Assembly (NCBI RefSeq): GCF_001442755.1
Contig: NZ_CP006367.1
Span: 3,286,001-3,350,000, forward strand
DNA from: Aureimonas sp. AU20
GTDB taxonomy: Bacteria; Pseudomonadota; Alphaproteobacteria; Rhizobiales; Rhizobiaceae
Length of the DNA stretch: 64,000 nucleotides
Reading direction: 5' to 3'
The notes beneath the pieces are model-generated. The model was not told the DNA's origin. It saw only the letters and a list, made by a program, of their open reading frames with translations, and did no database searches. Position numbers and translations under genes: made by a program. Below are positions 19,858 to 29,557 of the stretch, piece after piece; positions within the stretch are counted from its first letter, which is position 1, and each line of letters starts with the position of its first letter.

Positions 19858-20667
19858 ATGCGGGTTGAAGGCGGGACGACCCCATTCGGTCTGCCGTTCG
19901 GGCGGCGCCGGGCCTGCCGCAGCCTCGCCCTCCTGGCTCTCGCCTGCCTTGCCCTGTCCAGCTGCCGCTCCGTCTCGCTCGACGCGACCGAACTCGGCCT
20001 GACACCCATTGCCGGCTCGAAACCCGAGCACTATCCCGTCCACGGCATCGACGTGTCGAAATACCAGGGCGACGTGGATTGGGACGCGGCGCGCAGCGGC
20101 GGCGTGGCCTTCGCCTATCTGAAATCAACCGAGGGCGGCGACCGCGTCGACTCTTCCTTCCTGCGCAACTGGAAATACGCCAAAGCCGCCGGCGTGCCGC
20201 GCGGCGCCTATCACTTCTTCTATTGGTGCCGGCCGGGCATCGAGCAGGCGCGCTGGTTCATCGCCAACGTGCCGCGCGACCCGGACGCCCTCCCCCCGGT
20301 GCTCGATGTGGAGTGGACGCCGGATTCGCCGACCTGCACCCGCCGCCCGCCGCGCGAGGAGATGGTGCGTGAGATGACCGCGTTTCTGAACGCGGTGGAG
20401 CGCTACTACGGCGTCCGGCCCATCATCTACGCGCCGATCGACATTCACCGCGACCGGCTGGAGGGCACCTTTCCCAAGCACCAGTTCTGGCTGCGCGGCG
20501 TGAAGGATCATCCGAGCGAGAACTATCCCGGCCGCGACTGGCGCTTCTGGCAATGGACGGCGACCGGCACCGTGCCGGGCGTCGAGGGCGAGGTGGACCG
20601 CAACGCCTTCGCCGGCACGAAGGCTGACTGGCAGGCCTGGCTCAAGACCCATCGCCCTGCTTCCTAA
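19858..20667 (+). CDS. GH25 family muramidase (lysozyme), lipoprotein
   Basis: Predicted N-acetylmuramidase of 269 residues. GGGAG 7 bases upstream supports the start. The N-terminal region has a basic stretch, a hydrophobic segment (SLALLALACLALSSC) and a lipobox, so it is probably membrane-anchored and periplasmic. GH25 signatures are HGIDVSKYQGDVDW, YLKSTEG, GAYHFFYW, the catalytic PPVLDVEW and WQWTATGTVPGVEG. Divergent from the small lipoprotein gene and followed 70 bp later by an MltB-like gene on the same strand, so the two may act together on the cell wall. Confidence 0.94.
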   Translation: MRVEGGTTPFGLPFGRRRACRSLALLALACLALSSCRSVSLDATELGLTPIAGSKPEHYPVHGIDVSKYQGDVDWDAARSGGVAFAYLKSTEGGDRVDSSFLRNWKYAKAAGVPRGAYHFFYWCRPGIEQARWFIANVPRDPDALPPVLDVEWTPDSPTCTRRPPREEMVREMTAFLNAVERYYGVRPIIYAPIDIHRDRLEGTFPKHQFWLRGVKDHPSENYPGRDWRFWQWTATGTVPGVEGEVDRNAFAGTKADWQAWLKTHRPAS

Positions 20668-20737
20668 GCTGCCTTCTTCAAAGCGCCGCAGTTTGTCTGT
20701 TAGGCCGGGCGCATTCTCCTCCCGAAACGGACCCGCC

Positions 20738-21937
20738 ATGACCTCTTCGTTCAGACATGTGCTTCTCGCCTCCACCTTGCTTCTGGCCGGCGTCGGCTCG
20801 GCCGCGGCGCAGAGCGCGCAATGCGGCGGGGACTGGAACGGGTTCTTGCAAGGCGTGCGGGCAGAGGCCGAGGCCAAGGGCCTGTCGAAGAGCGGCGTCG
20901 ATCGGGCGCTGGCCAATGTCCGCCAAGACGAGAAGGTCCTGGCGCGCGATCGCGGACAGGGCGTGTTCCAGCAGGAATGGCTGCGGTTCCAAGGCCGCAT
21001 GGTGAACAAGGATCGGCTGGCGCGCGGCAAGGCCAACATCCAGAAATACGCCTCGACCTTCCGCGACGTGGAGGCCAAGACCGGCGTGCCGGCCGCCGTC
21101 ATCACGAGCTTCTGGGGCCTTGAGACCGACTACGGCGCGGTGCTGGGCGATTTCGACACGCTCTCGGCGCTGGCGACCCTGGCGCATGACTGCCGCCGCC
21201 CGGAGATCTTCCGCCCGCACCTGATCTCGGCGATCGAGCTGGTGGATCGTGGCTATCTCCGGCCCGACCAGATGAAGGGCGCCTGGGCCGGCGAGCTCGG
21301 TCAGACGCAGATCCTGCCGGAGGACTACATCGCCTTCGGAACGGACGAGGACGGCAACGGCCAGATCAACCTCCTGACCGACGTGCCGGACGTGTTGATG
21401 ACGACCGGCAAATTCATCCAGTCCATGGGCTGGCGCAAGGGCGAGCCCTGGCTGGAAGCCATCCGCATGCCGGCGAACTTCCCCTACGACCGCGCGGCGC
21501 TGGTCAACAAGGAGCCGCGTTCCGAGTTCGCCAAGCTCGGCGTCACCAAGTCCGACGGAACGCCGCTGGAGCGCGACGGCATGATGGCCTCGATCATCCT
21601 GCCGCAGGGCAAGGGCGGCCCGGCCTTCCTCGCCTTCCCGAATTTCGACATCTACCTCAAGTGGAACAACTCGCTGACCTATTCGCTGACCGCCGGCTAT
21701 TTCGGCACGCGGTTGGCGGGCGGCCCGGAGGTGGACGCCGGCAAGCCGCAGCCCGGCCTCGACGGCGAGGGCATGAAGCGGCTGCAGCAGCGCCTCGTCT
21801 CGCTCGGCTACGATGTCGGCAAGGTGGACGGGATCTTAGGCGCCAACACCCGCGCGGCGGTGGCGACCGAGCAGCAGAAGCACGGCATGGCGCCGGACGG
21901 CTGGCCGACCGCCGAACTCCTGGCCAAGCTGGGCTGA
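20738..21937 (+). CDS. MltB-like lytic murein transglycosylase with PG-binding domain
   Basis: SLT_2 family lytic transglycosylase of 399 residues from ATG 20738, which begins directly with a signal peptide (MTSSFRHVLLASTLLLAGV). Signatures are SFWGLETDYGAVLGDFDTL with the catalytic Glu, WAGELGQTQILPEDY, and a C-terminal PG_binding_1 domain (GMKRLQQRLVSLGYDVGK, NTRAAVATEQQ). The frame is open to 20693, but the longer start would bury the signal peptide. No clear ribosome binding site is seen. Confidence 0.94.
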   Translation: MTSSFRHVLLASTLLLAGVGSAAAQSAQCGGDWNGFLQGVRAEAEAKGLSKSGVDRALANVRQDEKVLARDRGQGVFQQEWLRFQGRMVNKDRLARGKANIQKYASTFRDVEAKTGVPAAVITSFWGLETDYGAVLGDFDTLSALATLAHDCRRPEIFRPHLISAIELVDRGYLRPDQMKGAWAGELGQTQILPEDYIAFGTDEDGNGQINLLTDVPDVLMTTGKFIQSMGWRKGEPWLEAIRMPANFPYDRAALVNKEPRSEFAKLGVTKSDGTPLERDGMMASIILPQGKGGPAFLAFPNFDIYLKWNNSLTYSLTAGYFGTRLAGGPEVDAGKPQPGLDGEGMKRLQQRLVSLGYDVGKVDGILGANTRAAVATEQQKHGMAPDGWPTAELLAKLG

Positions 21938-21955
21938 GCCGGATCACCATCAAAC

Positions 21956-21989
21956 GAAAAAGGGCGGCCTCTCGGGGCCGCCCTTTTTT
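21956..21989. terminator. Bidirectional terminator between convergent genes
   Basis: GGGCGGCC (21962-21969) and GGCCGCCC (21976-21983) with TCTCGG loop, flanked by AAAAA on the left and TTTTTT on the right. It can end both the plus-strand transglycosylase transcript and the minus-strand glyQ transcript. Confidence 0.92.
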
Positions 21990-22024
21990 ATTCCATCCCC
22001 TCCCCCTCGACGGGGAAGCGAAAG

Positions 22025-22978
<954 letters not shown>

Positions 22979-23087
22979 GGGGCACCTTTCCGGCTAACCA
23001 GCATGGCGGCACTCCGATCCGCGATCGGGGCCGCCTCTTTGAGGGCGAGTTGCCACGGAGCCGCCGGAGGGGTCAAGCCTCACGCTC

Positions 23088-23251
23088 AGAACACGGACCA
23101 AAACCTGCCGGGGTCGGCTGGCCGGTTCTTTTGCCCGGTCACTCCGTTGCAAATGCTCGCCGATGCCGCCGGCATCGACTGATGCTTCGCTCCTTGCGAA
23201 CCGGTCAAATCCCTCGCCCATAATTTGCCCGCAGGTCTTGTCCCGCGTTCT
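23088..23251. repeat. MITE-like intergenic repeat, copy B (164 bp)
   Basis: Second copy of the element at 12009-12173, same orientation and nearly the same length. The central block, including the shared CGATGCCGCCGGCATCG dyad and the flanking GGGGTCGGCTGG and TCCCTC stretches, aligns closely. Its ends are imperfect inverted repeats (about 23088-23111 against 23228-23251). The internal 10-bp dyad of copy A is decayed here. It lies between glyQ and a small membrane protein gene. An open frame from ATG 23221 (minus) parallels the one in copy A. Confidence 0.7.
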
Positions 23252-23276
23252 CGGTCTCGGGCTTCACCCGGCGCGA

Positions 23277-23468
23277 TCAATCCCGCCTGAGGCGAAACAC
23301 GCCGTCCTCGTCCCGCACCAGCGTTCCTTGCGCGCCGGTGCGCATTTCCGCCTCGGAGCGCCGGTTGCGCTCCGACACGCGCGCGGCATCGCGCTGCATC
23401 TGCTGGTATCCGAAATAGGCCGCCGCGCCGACAAGGCCGAAAAGCAGGATGGGCATCAGATCCGCCAT
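23277..23468 (-). CDS. Small single-span membrane protein
   Basis: 63-residue protein of unknown function. The chosen ATG 23468 gives MADLMPILLFGLVGAAAYFGY, one membrane segment close to the N-terminus. A charged cytoplasmic-type tail follows, ending GTLVRDEDGVFRLRRD. It lies 61 bp after the SppA-like gene on the same strand. The frame is open to 23558, but that part overlaps sppA in another frame. Small proteins of this form occur beside sppA in related genomes (general recollection, not checked). Confidence 0.7.
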   Translation of the reverse strand: MADLMPILLFGLVGAAAYFGYQQMQRDAARVSERNRRSEAEMRTGAQGTLVRDEDGVFRLRRD

Positions 23469-23529
23469 GGTTCGTCCATCCCGACTTTCCTTCCCAATCC
23501 CGGCAAAGGCAAGGCGCCGGCCTCTCGGC

Positions 23530-24444
23530 TCAGAGCCCGTAGCGCGCCCAAAGCGCACGCTCCTCCGCCGCCTCCACGAGGCCGGACCCCAGCCCCGCGC
23601 CGATCTGCGACAGATCGAGGCCGCCGCCGAGCCGGCTCGACGCGCCGCCGCCCCGCAAGCCGAACAGGCCCCGCTTGGGGCCGATCAGCTGCAGCTTGAC
23701 CTTGTCGCCATAGTGACCGCGCAGAACGGTGCGCAGATCGCTCAAGCAATCCACCAGCCCGAGATCTAGCCCCCGCGTGCCCGACCAGAACAGGCCGGTG
23801 AAGAGATCGGGATCGTCGGCGAGCTTGGCGCCGCGCCGGGCCTTCACGAGATCGATGAAGGTCTTGTGGACGTCGAGCTGAAGGGCTTTCAGATGTTCCA
23901 CGTCCTCCGGCCGCTCGGGGCGGAACGGATCGAGCGTCGCCTTGTTCTGTCCGGCCGTGTGGACGCGCCGCTCCACCCCGATCTTGCGGATCAGCTCCAC
24001 GAAGCCGAAGCCGCCGGACACGACGCCGATCGAGCCCACCACCGTCGAGGGATCGGCCACGATCTCGTCGCCCGCGCAGGCGATCATGTAGCCGCCCGAC
24101 GCGGCCACGTCTTCGCAGGCGACGATGACGTGCTTGCGCTTTTCCTCGGCGAGATCGCGGATGCGCTGGAACACGAGACGAGACTGCACCGGCGAGCCGC
24201 CCGGCGAGTTGACCGAAATGGCGACCGCCGGCGCATCCTTCATCGCGAAGGCGCGCTCCAGAAGCGGGGCAACCGAGGCGAGAGAGATGGACTGGCGGAA
24301 CGGCCCGGAGGCGCCGGCCATGATGACGCCCTGGAGGCGCACCACGGGAACCACGAGCTCCTCGGAACGAAAGCGCTTGGGCAGGAGCTTCTTCAGGCGG
24401 CTGGGCACGGGGGAAACCTCGGGTCGCATTGCGTGAGGCCCCAT
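23530..24444 (-). CDS. S49 family serine peptidase (SppA/SohB-like)
   Basis: Predicted signal-peptide peptidase-type protease of 304 residues with a Ser-Lys dyad. Family motifs are VAISVNSPGGSPVQSRLVF, the nucleophile serine in CEDVAASGGYMIAC, STVVGSIGVVSGGF, and the likely general-base Lys in QNKATLDPFRPE. The N-terminus lacks a clear signal peptide or membrane anchor, so this looks like the short form acting at or near the inner face of the membrane. An internal ATG 15 bp downstream is an alternative start. Confidence 0.92.
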   Translation of the reverse strand: MGPHAMRPEVSPVPSRLKKLLPKRFRSEELVVPVVRLQGVIMAGASGPFRQSISLASVAPLLERAFAMKDAPAVAISVNSPGGSPVQSRLVFQRIRDLAEEKRKHVIVACEDVAASGGYMIACAGDEIVADPSTVVGSIGVVSGGFGFVELIRKIGVERRVHTAGQNKATLDPFRPERPEDVEHLKALQLDVHKTFIDLVKARRGAKLADDPDLFTGLFWSGTRGLDLGLVDCLSDLRTVLRGHYGDKVKLQLIGPKRGLFGLRGGGASSRLGGGLDLSQIGAGLGSGLVEAAEERALWARYGL

Positions 24445-24480
24445 GTAGGAAGGCGCGCGAGCCCACGCAAAGCGCTTGCG

Positions 24481-25278
24481 TCACGAAACGGAGAGATCGA
24501 CCTCGCCGCGTGAGATCGCGCCCCGCAGCGCTTCGTCCAGAACCAGCGCCGGCAGAATGCGCAAGGGCGCGCGAGAGCCGCGAACCGCCGAGACGAGAAG
24601 CCGGATGGCGGGCCCCTCCGCCGCCGACTGCACCGGCCGAAGCGCGATCGCGCCGAAGCGCCCCTCCGCGCCCTGGAGGATCTCGCCGAGATTGTCCGGC
24701 CGCACGATCAGCGCCAGCGGCGCGCCATGGCGTGCCATGGCGCCCGCCACCGCCAGCCACCGGCCGAGAAAGCCCGGCTCGGGCAAGGATTTCGCCGCCC
24801 CGCGAAGGGCGTCCGGCGAAACCCGCCCGCCGGCGGGATGGAAAGGCGGGTTGGAGAGAATGCGGTCGAAGCTGCCGTCCGGCAGGCCCGCCGCCTCGCG
24901 CGCCGGGCGGGGGCTAAGAAGATCGAGTTCCACCACCTTCAGTCGATCAGCCAGGGCGCGATTCTCGGGCAGGGCGAGGCTTGCCCGCGCCAGATGCGCC
25001 ATGTCGGGGCTGCGTTCGGCGAGGACCAGGGACAGGCCCCGAGCGCGGCTGGCGCTGGCAAAGGCGACCGCCCCCGCGCCGCTGCCCATGTCCAGCGCCA
25101 ACCCCTCCGCCTCGCGCGGCACGGCGGCGGCCAGAAGCAGCGCGTCGTGCCCGGCGCGAAAGCCGCCGCGCCGGGGCTGGAGAAGATGGAAGGCACCGCC
25201 GAGAAAGGCGTCCTTCGACATGTCCCCCGCAAAGCCGGGTTCGGTCGCCGTCGCCTCAGCGGGTGTCGGAGAGTTCAT
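24481..25278 (-). CDS. TrmN6-like SAM-dependent methyltransferase
   Basis: 265-residue class I methyltransferase. The SAM-binding motif is LALDMGSGAGAVAFASA. The catalytic NPPF motif (ILSNPPFHPAGG) is typical of N6-adenine methyltransferases such as TrmN6, which modifies tRNA-Val A37. The N-terminal FHLLQPRRGGFRAGHDALLLAAAV is also characteristic. It overlaps the 3' end of the upstream DUF2007 gene by 23 bp. The RNA target is inferred from the family. Confidence 0.9.
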   Translation of the reverse strand: MNSPTPAEATATEPGFAGDMSKDAFLGGAFHLLQPRRGGFRAGHDALLLAAAVPREAEGLALDMGSGAGAVAFASASRARGLSLVLAERSPDMAHLARASLALPENRALADRLKVVELDLLSPRPAREAAGLPDGSFDRILSNPPFHPAGGRVSPDALRGAAKSLPEPGFLGRWLAVAGAMARHGAPLALIVRPDNLGEILQGAEGRFGAIALRPVQSAAEGPAIRLLVSAVRGSRAPLRILPALVLDEALRGAISRGEVDLSVS

Positions 25279-25483
25279 GGCCGAGTTCCGCGTCGCGCAG
25301 GAGGCGGCGCGCCTCCTCGATCCCGTCCTCCTCCACCAGCAGGCGGCGCGGAATGGCGCCGATGGAGCCGTCCAGGATGCTCATGTGACCATCGGCCACG
25401 AAGTGGGCGATCCCGGCATCCTTCAGGAGGGCGGAGAGAAAGGACAGAAGCACCGGGTCGTTGGAGCGCACGAGTTCGATCAT
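25256..25483 (-). CDS. DUF2007 protein
   Basis: 75-residue small protein starting MIELVRSNDPVLLSFLSALL and containing DAGIAHFVADGH and RLLVEEDGIEEARRLL. This is the DUF2007 (putative PII-like signalling) fold, function not established. It overlaps the methyltransferase start by 23 bp and lies divergent from the polyprenyl synthase gene. Confidence 0.85.
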   Translation of the reverse strand: MIELVRSNDPVLLSFLSALLKDAGIAHFVADGHMSILDGSIGAIPRRLLVEEDGIEEARRLLRDAELGHELSDTR

Positions 25484-25626
25484 GATCCGACTTGGCGCGA
25501 AACCGGGGCGCGCCGCAAGGGCCGCCGGGCGCCTCTTTCAGCCTGCGGCGGAACTTGTCGCTCCATTCGCTCTTGCCGCTGGCCCCCCGCCCCGCTATTG
25601 CCCCGGCAACCGAATGGAGAATTGTC

Positions 25627-26640
25627 GTGAGCCTAGCCAGCCCCGTGGGTACGAAAAGGCCAGTCGCCTCGATCGATCCGATCCTCGGTCTGACGCGCGC
25701 CGACATGAACCGCGTCAACGACATGATCTTCGCCATGGCGGGATCGAATGTCGAACTGATCCCGCAGATCGCCGAACACCTGATCTCCTCGGGCGGCAAG
25801 CGCCTGCGCCCAATGCTCACCATCGCCTCGGCCCTCCTCTTCGGCTACGAGGGCGAAGGCCATGTGAAGCTCGCCGCCAGCGTCGAGTTCCTCCACACCG
25901 CGACGCTCCTGCACGACGACGTGGTGGACGAGAGCGACCTTCGGCGCGGCCGCAAGACGGCGCGCACCATCTGGGGCAACCAGGCGAGCGTTCTGGTGGG
26001 CGACTTCCTGCTCGGACAGGCCTTCAAGACTATGGTCGAGGTCGGCTCGATGCGCGCGCTCGCCATCCTTTCCAACGCCTCGGCCGTGATCGCCGAGGGC
26101 GAAGTCTGGCAGCTCTCCGCCGCCAAGAAGATGACCACCACCGAGGTTGACTACCGCGCCGTGATCGGCGCCAAGACGGCGGAGCTCTTCGCCGCCGCCG
26201 CCGAGGTCGGGCCGGTGATCGCCGAGGCCGGCGAGGACGCCGCGCGCGCCATGCGCGCCTATGGCATGCATCTCGGCATGGCCTTCCAGCTGGTGGACGA
26301 CGTTCTCGACTATGGCGGCTCGGCCAGCGATCTCGGCAAGAATGTCGGCGACGATTTCCGCGAGGGCAAGATCACCCTGCCCGTCATCCTCGCCCATGCG
26401 GCGGGCGACGAGGCCGAGCGCGCCTTCTGGCGCGAGGCCATGGAAGACGGGCGCAACGACGACACGGCACTCGCCCGCGCGCGCCAGCTGATGGAGCGTC
26501 ACGGCGCGCTGGAAGCGACCAAACAGCGCGCCCGCGACGAAGGCCGCCTCGCCTCCCAGGCGCTGGCCGCCATGCCGGCGGGCCCGGTGCGCAACGCGCT
26601 GGAAGCCGTGGTGGAGTTCAGCATCGACCGGATTTCTTGA
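25627..26640 (+). CDS. Polyprenyl (octaprenyl/decaprenyl) diphosphate synthase
   Basis: Trans-isoprenyl diphosphate synthase that makes the side chain of ubiquinone. It has 337 residues from GTG 25627, chosen because GGAGA lies 7 bases upstream and family length fits. Upstream in-frame codons (to 25492) lie in the divergent promoter region. The first aspartate-rich motif is LLHDDVVDESDLRRG, the second is AFQLVDDVLDYGGS. GGKRLRP binds the diphosphate. Chain length cannot be read from sequence alone; C50 is common in alphaproteobacteria. Confidence 0.94.
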   Translation: MSLASPVGTKRPVASIDPILGLTRADMNRVNDMIFAMAGSNVELIPQIAEHLISSGGKRLRPMLTIASALLFGYEGEGHVKLAASVEFLHTATLLHDDVVDESDLRRGRKTARTIWGNQASVLVGDFLLGQAFKTMVEVGSMRALAILSNASAVIAEGEVWQLSAAKKMTTTEVDYRAVIGAKTAELFAAAAEVGPVIAEAGEDAARAMRAYGMHLGMAFQLVDDVLDYGGSASDLGKNVGDDFREGKITLPVILAHAAGDEAERAFWREAMEDGRNDDTALARARQLMERHGALEATKQRARDEGRLASQALAAMPAGPVRNALEAVVEFSIDRIS

Positions 26641-26691
26641 GCGGCGTTTCGCCCCTGCTCTTGCGCACGGCCCCAAAATGAACAAGCTGGA

Positions 26692-26697
26692 TTGACA
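26692..26697 (+). promoter_or_regulatory. Possible -35 element upstream of the TPR gene
   Basis: TTGACA hexamer 102 bp before the TPR protein start, inside the 158-bp gap after the polyprenyl synthase. No convincing -10 partner is seen. Confidence 0.3.
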
Positions 26698-26798
26698 AGG
26701 GAACTGGTCGGCGCCTGACGCTTGTCGGCCGCGGCGGCTTCGCCGGAGCTACGCCGGCCGTTCCGGGCCGCTCCCGCCCTTCGCAAAGGAATTCGACG

Positions 26799-28634
26799 TT
26801 GGATACATCGCGCATTTCGCGGATCGCTCTCTCAGCGGCGCTTGCGGCCTCGATGTTGGCGATCGGCGCGGCCGGAGCGCAGGCGAAGCCGACCAAGCCG
26901 GCCCCGGTCGTGGTGTCCAAGGGCCCGATCGAGGTGAACTCGCTGTCGGGCGCCTATCTCGCGGCCAAGCAGGCGCGCGAGAACCGCCAGCCCGACGTTG
27001 CCGCCCAATATTACGAAAAGGCGCTGTCGCTCGACCCGACCTCCGAGACACTGCAGCAGGAAGCCATGTTCGCCTATCTGGCGGACGGGCGCTTCGCCGA
27101 GGGCGTGAAACTCGCCGCGAAGCTCGCCAACAACGAGGACGTCGGCAAGGTCGCGCATATCGCGCTGGGCCTCGACGCGCTGCGCGCCAGCCGCTTCGAC
27201 GCCGCGATCAGCCAGCTGAAGCTCGACGACACGAGCGACCTCGACACGCTTCTGGTCGGCCATCTCTCGGCCTGGGCCGAACTTGGCGCCGGGCGCTCCA
27301 AGGATGCGCTCGCGCGTGTCAACGCGCTGTCGGGCGCGTCCTGGTTCGCGGTCTTCAACCAGTATCAGACCGGCCTTCTCGCCGGCCTCTCGGGCAATCT
27401 GCCCGCCGCGCGCACCGCGCTGAACAGCGTGATCTCCGATCAGGCTTCGGCGCAGACCTCCGTCGATGCCTTCCTCGCCAGCGCCGAAGCGCTCGGGCGG
27501 CTGGAAGCGCGCGCCGGCAAGAAGGCCGACGCGCTCGCCGCGATCGACAAGGGCCTGGAGCTCGCGCCGGGTTACGACCCGCTGACGCAGCTGCGCGCCG
27601 AAGTCGAGGCCGGCAAGAAGGTGGCGCCGCCGATCGAGAACGCGCAGGACGGGGCGGCCGAGACGCTCTACATCCTCGGACAGGCGATCAACCGGGGAGA
27701 TGGGCAGGACGTCGCCCTTCTCTACTTCCAGTTCGCCAAGGCCGTGTCGCCGACGGTCGATCCCAAGCTCCTGACCGCTATGGCCGGCGTCGCCGATCGC
27801 ACGCAGCAGATCGACCTCGCCCTGTCCTACTACGAGCAGATCCCCAAGACCTCGCCCTACCGGCGCACGGCCGAGCTGCAGATGGGCCTCGATCTCTGGC
27901 AGTCTGACCGCAAGGACGACGCCAAGACCCATCTTCGCAAGGCCGTCAGCGACTATCCCAACGATCTTCAGGCGCATCTCGCCTTCGCCGACATCCTGTC
28001 GGCCGACAAGTCCTTCGCCGAGGCCGTGCCGCTGCTCGACCGCGCGCTGGAGCTCGCGCCCAAGGATTCGTCCACGCTCTGGAACATCCATTTCCAGCGC
28101 GGCATCGCCTTCGAGCGGCTGAAGCAGTGGGACAAGGCGGAGCCGGAGTTCAAGAAGGCGCTGGAGCTTTCGCCCGACCAGCCGCAGGTCCTGAACTATC
28201 TCGGCTACAGCTGGGTGGACATGAACCGCAACCTCGACGAGGGGCTGCAGATGATCCGCACCGCCGTCGATCTCAGGCCGAACGACGGCTACATCATCGA
28301 TTCGCTGGGCTGGGCCTATTATCGCCTTGGCCGTTACCCCGACGCGGTGGAGCAGCTGGAGCGCGCCATTCTGCTGACGCCCGCCGATCCGACGATCAAC
28401 GACCATCTGGGCGATGCCTATTGGCGCGTTGGGCGCACGCGCGAGGCGCGCTTCCAGTGGAACCGCGCGCTGATCGGCGAGCCCAAGCCCGAGCCGAACG
28501 TGGTGGAAACCGTCAAGCGCAAGCTGGCCGAGGGACTCGGGCCGGAAGCGCCCACCAAGCCGGGCGAGGTCGCGCCCGACACGGACGCGCAGCGCGCCGC
28601 CAACGAGGCGCCGGCAGCCGTCCGCCCGAACTGA
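26799..28634 (+). CDS. Secreted tetratricopeptide repeat protein
   Basis: 611-residue periplasmic TPR protein. The start is TTG 26799, with AAAGGA 8 bases upstream. A signal peptide follows (ALSAALAASMLAIGAAGAQA). Many TPR units fill the rest, for example ENRQPDVAAQYYEKALSLDP near residue 62 and, at the C-terminus, the strongest units WDKAEPEFKKALELSPDQP, GLQMIRTAVDLRPNDGYI and GRYPDAVEQLERAILLTP. The tail is charged and Pro-rich. It precedes ispE by 11 bp, so the two are likely co-transcribed. It probably has a scaffold or envelope-assembly role; no specific partner is visible. Confidence 0.9.
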   Translation: MDTSRISRIALSAALAASMLAIGAAGAQAKPTKPAPVVVSKGPIEVNSLSGAYLAAKQARENRQPDVAAQYYEKALSLDPTSETLQQEAMFAYLADGRFAEGVKLAAKLANNEDVGKVAHIALGLDALRASRFDAAISQLKLDDTSDLDTLLVGHLSAWAELGAGRSKDALARVNALSGASWFAVFNQYQTGLLAGLSGNLPAARTALNSVISDQASAQTSVDAFLASAEALGRLEARAGKKADALAAIDKGLELAPGYDPLTQLRAEVEAGKKVAPPIENAQDGAAETLYILGQAINRGDGQDVALLYFQFAKAVSPTVDPKLLTAMAGVADRTQQIDLALSYYEQIPKTSPYRRTAELQMGLDLWQSDRKDDAKTHLRKAVSDYPNDLQAHLAFADILSADKSFAEAVPLLDRALELAPKDSSTLWNIHFQRGIAFERLKQWDKAEPEFKKALELSPDQPQVLNYLGYSWVDMNRNLDEGLQMIRTAVDLRPNDGYIIDSLGWAYYRLGRYPDAVEQLERAILLTPADPTINDHLGDAYWRVGRTREARFQWNRALIGEPKPEPNVVETVKRKLAEGLGPEAPTKPGEVAPDTDAQRAANEAPAAVRPN

Positions 28635-28645
28635 CGCGCATAACG

Positions 28646-29557
28646 GTGGACCTTCTGAAGCCATCCGCCCCGGCGCTGCATCGAGCAGCGCTGGCGCCGG
28701 CAAAGATCAATCTCGCGCTGCATGTCACAGGGCGGCGCGAGAACGGCTATCACGATCTCGACAGTCTCGTGGTCTTCGCCCGTGACGGGGATCGGCTCGC
28801 GCTGGCGCCCTCACACGAGGATCGGCTGACGATCGACGGCCCGTTCGCGAGCGACCTGCCGCTCGATCGGGGCAATCTCGTTCTGCGCGCCTTGGATCTG
28901 GCGCGCATCGGTGCCGCAGGCCTCGGCCTCGCGCTCCCTCCCCTCCACATCCATCTGCAAAAGAATCTGCCGCTCGCATCGGGCATTGGTGGCGGCTCGG
29001 CGGACGCCGCCGCGCTTCTGCGCATGCTCGGCGCGATCTGGCCCGCCATCCAGCCCGCTCTGGCCACGGAATGCCTCGCGCTCGGCGCGGACGTTCCGAT
29101 GTGCCTGTCCGGCCGGGCGGCCCGCGTGCGCGGCGTCGGCGAGATCGCGGCCGCCGTCCCGCGCCTGCCGGGCTTCGGTCTCTTGCTGGTCAATTGCGGC
29201 GCGCCCGTCTCCACGCCCACCGCCTTCGCCGGGTTGGAGCGGCGCGACAACCCGCCTCTGCCTCCCCTGCACGAGGACGGCTTTATCGACCTCGCCGCCT
29301 TGGTCGACTATCTCGCAGGCACGCGCAACGATCTGGAGGCCCCGGCGCGGCACATCGTGCCCGCCATTGCCGCCGTGTGCGACGCCTTGCGCGCAGAAGA
29401 GCCGCTGTTTCACCGCATGTCCGGCTCCGGCGCCACCGTCTTCGCCCTGTTCGAGGACGAGGCGCGGGCCGAGCAGGCGGCCGTGCGGCTGCGCGCGCGC
29501 CATCCCGGCTGGTGGATCGCCTCCACCGGCGTTGATCCGATCGGAGACCGGCCATGA
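28646..29557 (+). CDS. ispE: 4-diphosphocytidyl-2-C-methyl-D-erythritol kinase
   Basis: GHMP kinase of the MEP isoprenoid pathway that phosphorylates CDP-ME. It has 303 residues from GTG 28646, the first plausible start after the TPR stop. Visible motifs are APAKINLALHVTGRRENGYHDL, the ATP-binding LPLASGIGGGSADAAALLRML and the C-terminal MSGSGATVFALF. It overlaps moaB by 4 bp (ATGA). Its association with a polyprenyl synthase 2 kb upstream is consistent with isoprenoid supply. Confidence 0.95.
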   Translation: MDLLKPSAPALHRAALAPAKINLALHVTGRRENGYHDLDSLVVFARDGDRLALAPSHEDRLTIDGPFASDLPLDRGNLVLRALDLARIGAAGLGLALPPLHIHLQKNLPLASGIGGGSADAAALLRMLGAIWPAIQPALATECLALGADVPMCLSGRAARVRGVGEIAAAVPRLPGFGLLLVNCGAPVSTPTAFAGLERRDNPPLPPLHEDGFIDLAALVDYLAGTRNDLEAPARHIVPAIAAVCDALRAEEPLFHRMSGSGATVFALFEDEARAEQAAVRLRARHPGWWIASTGVDPIGDRP

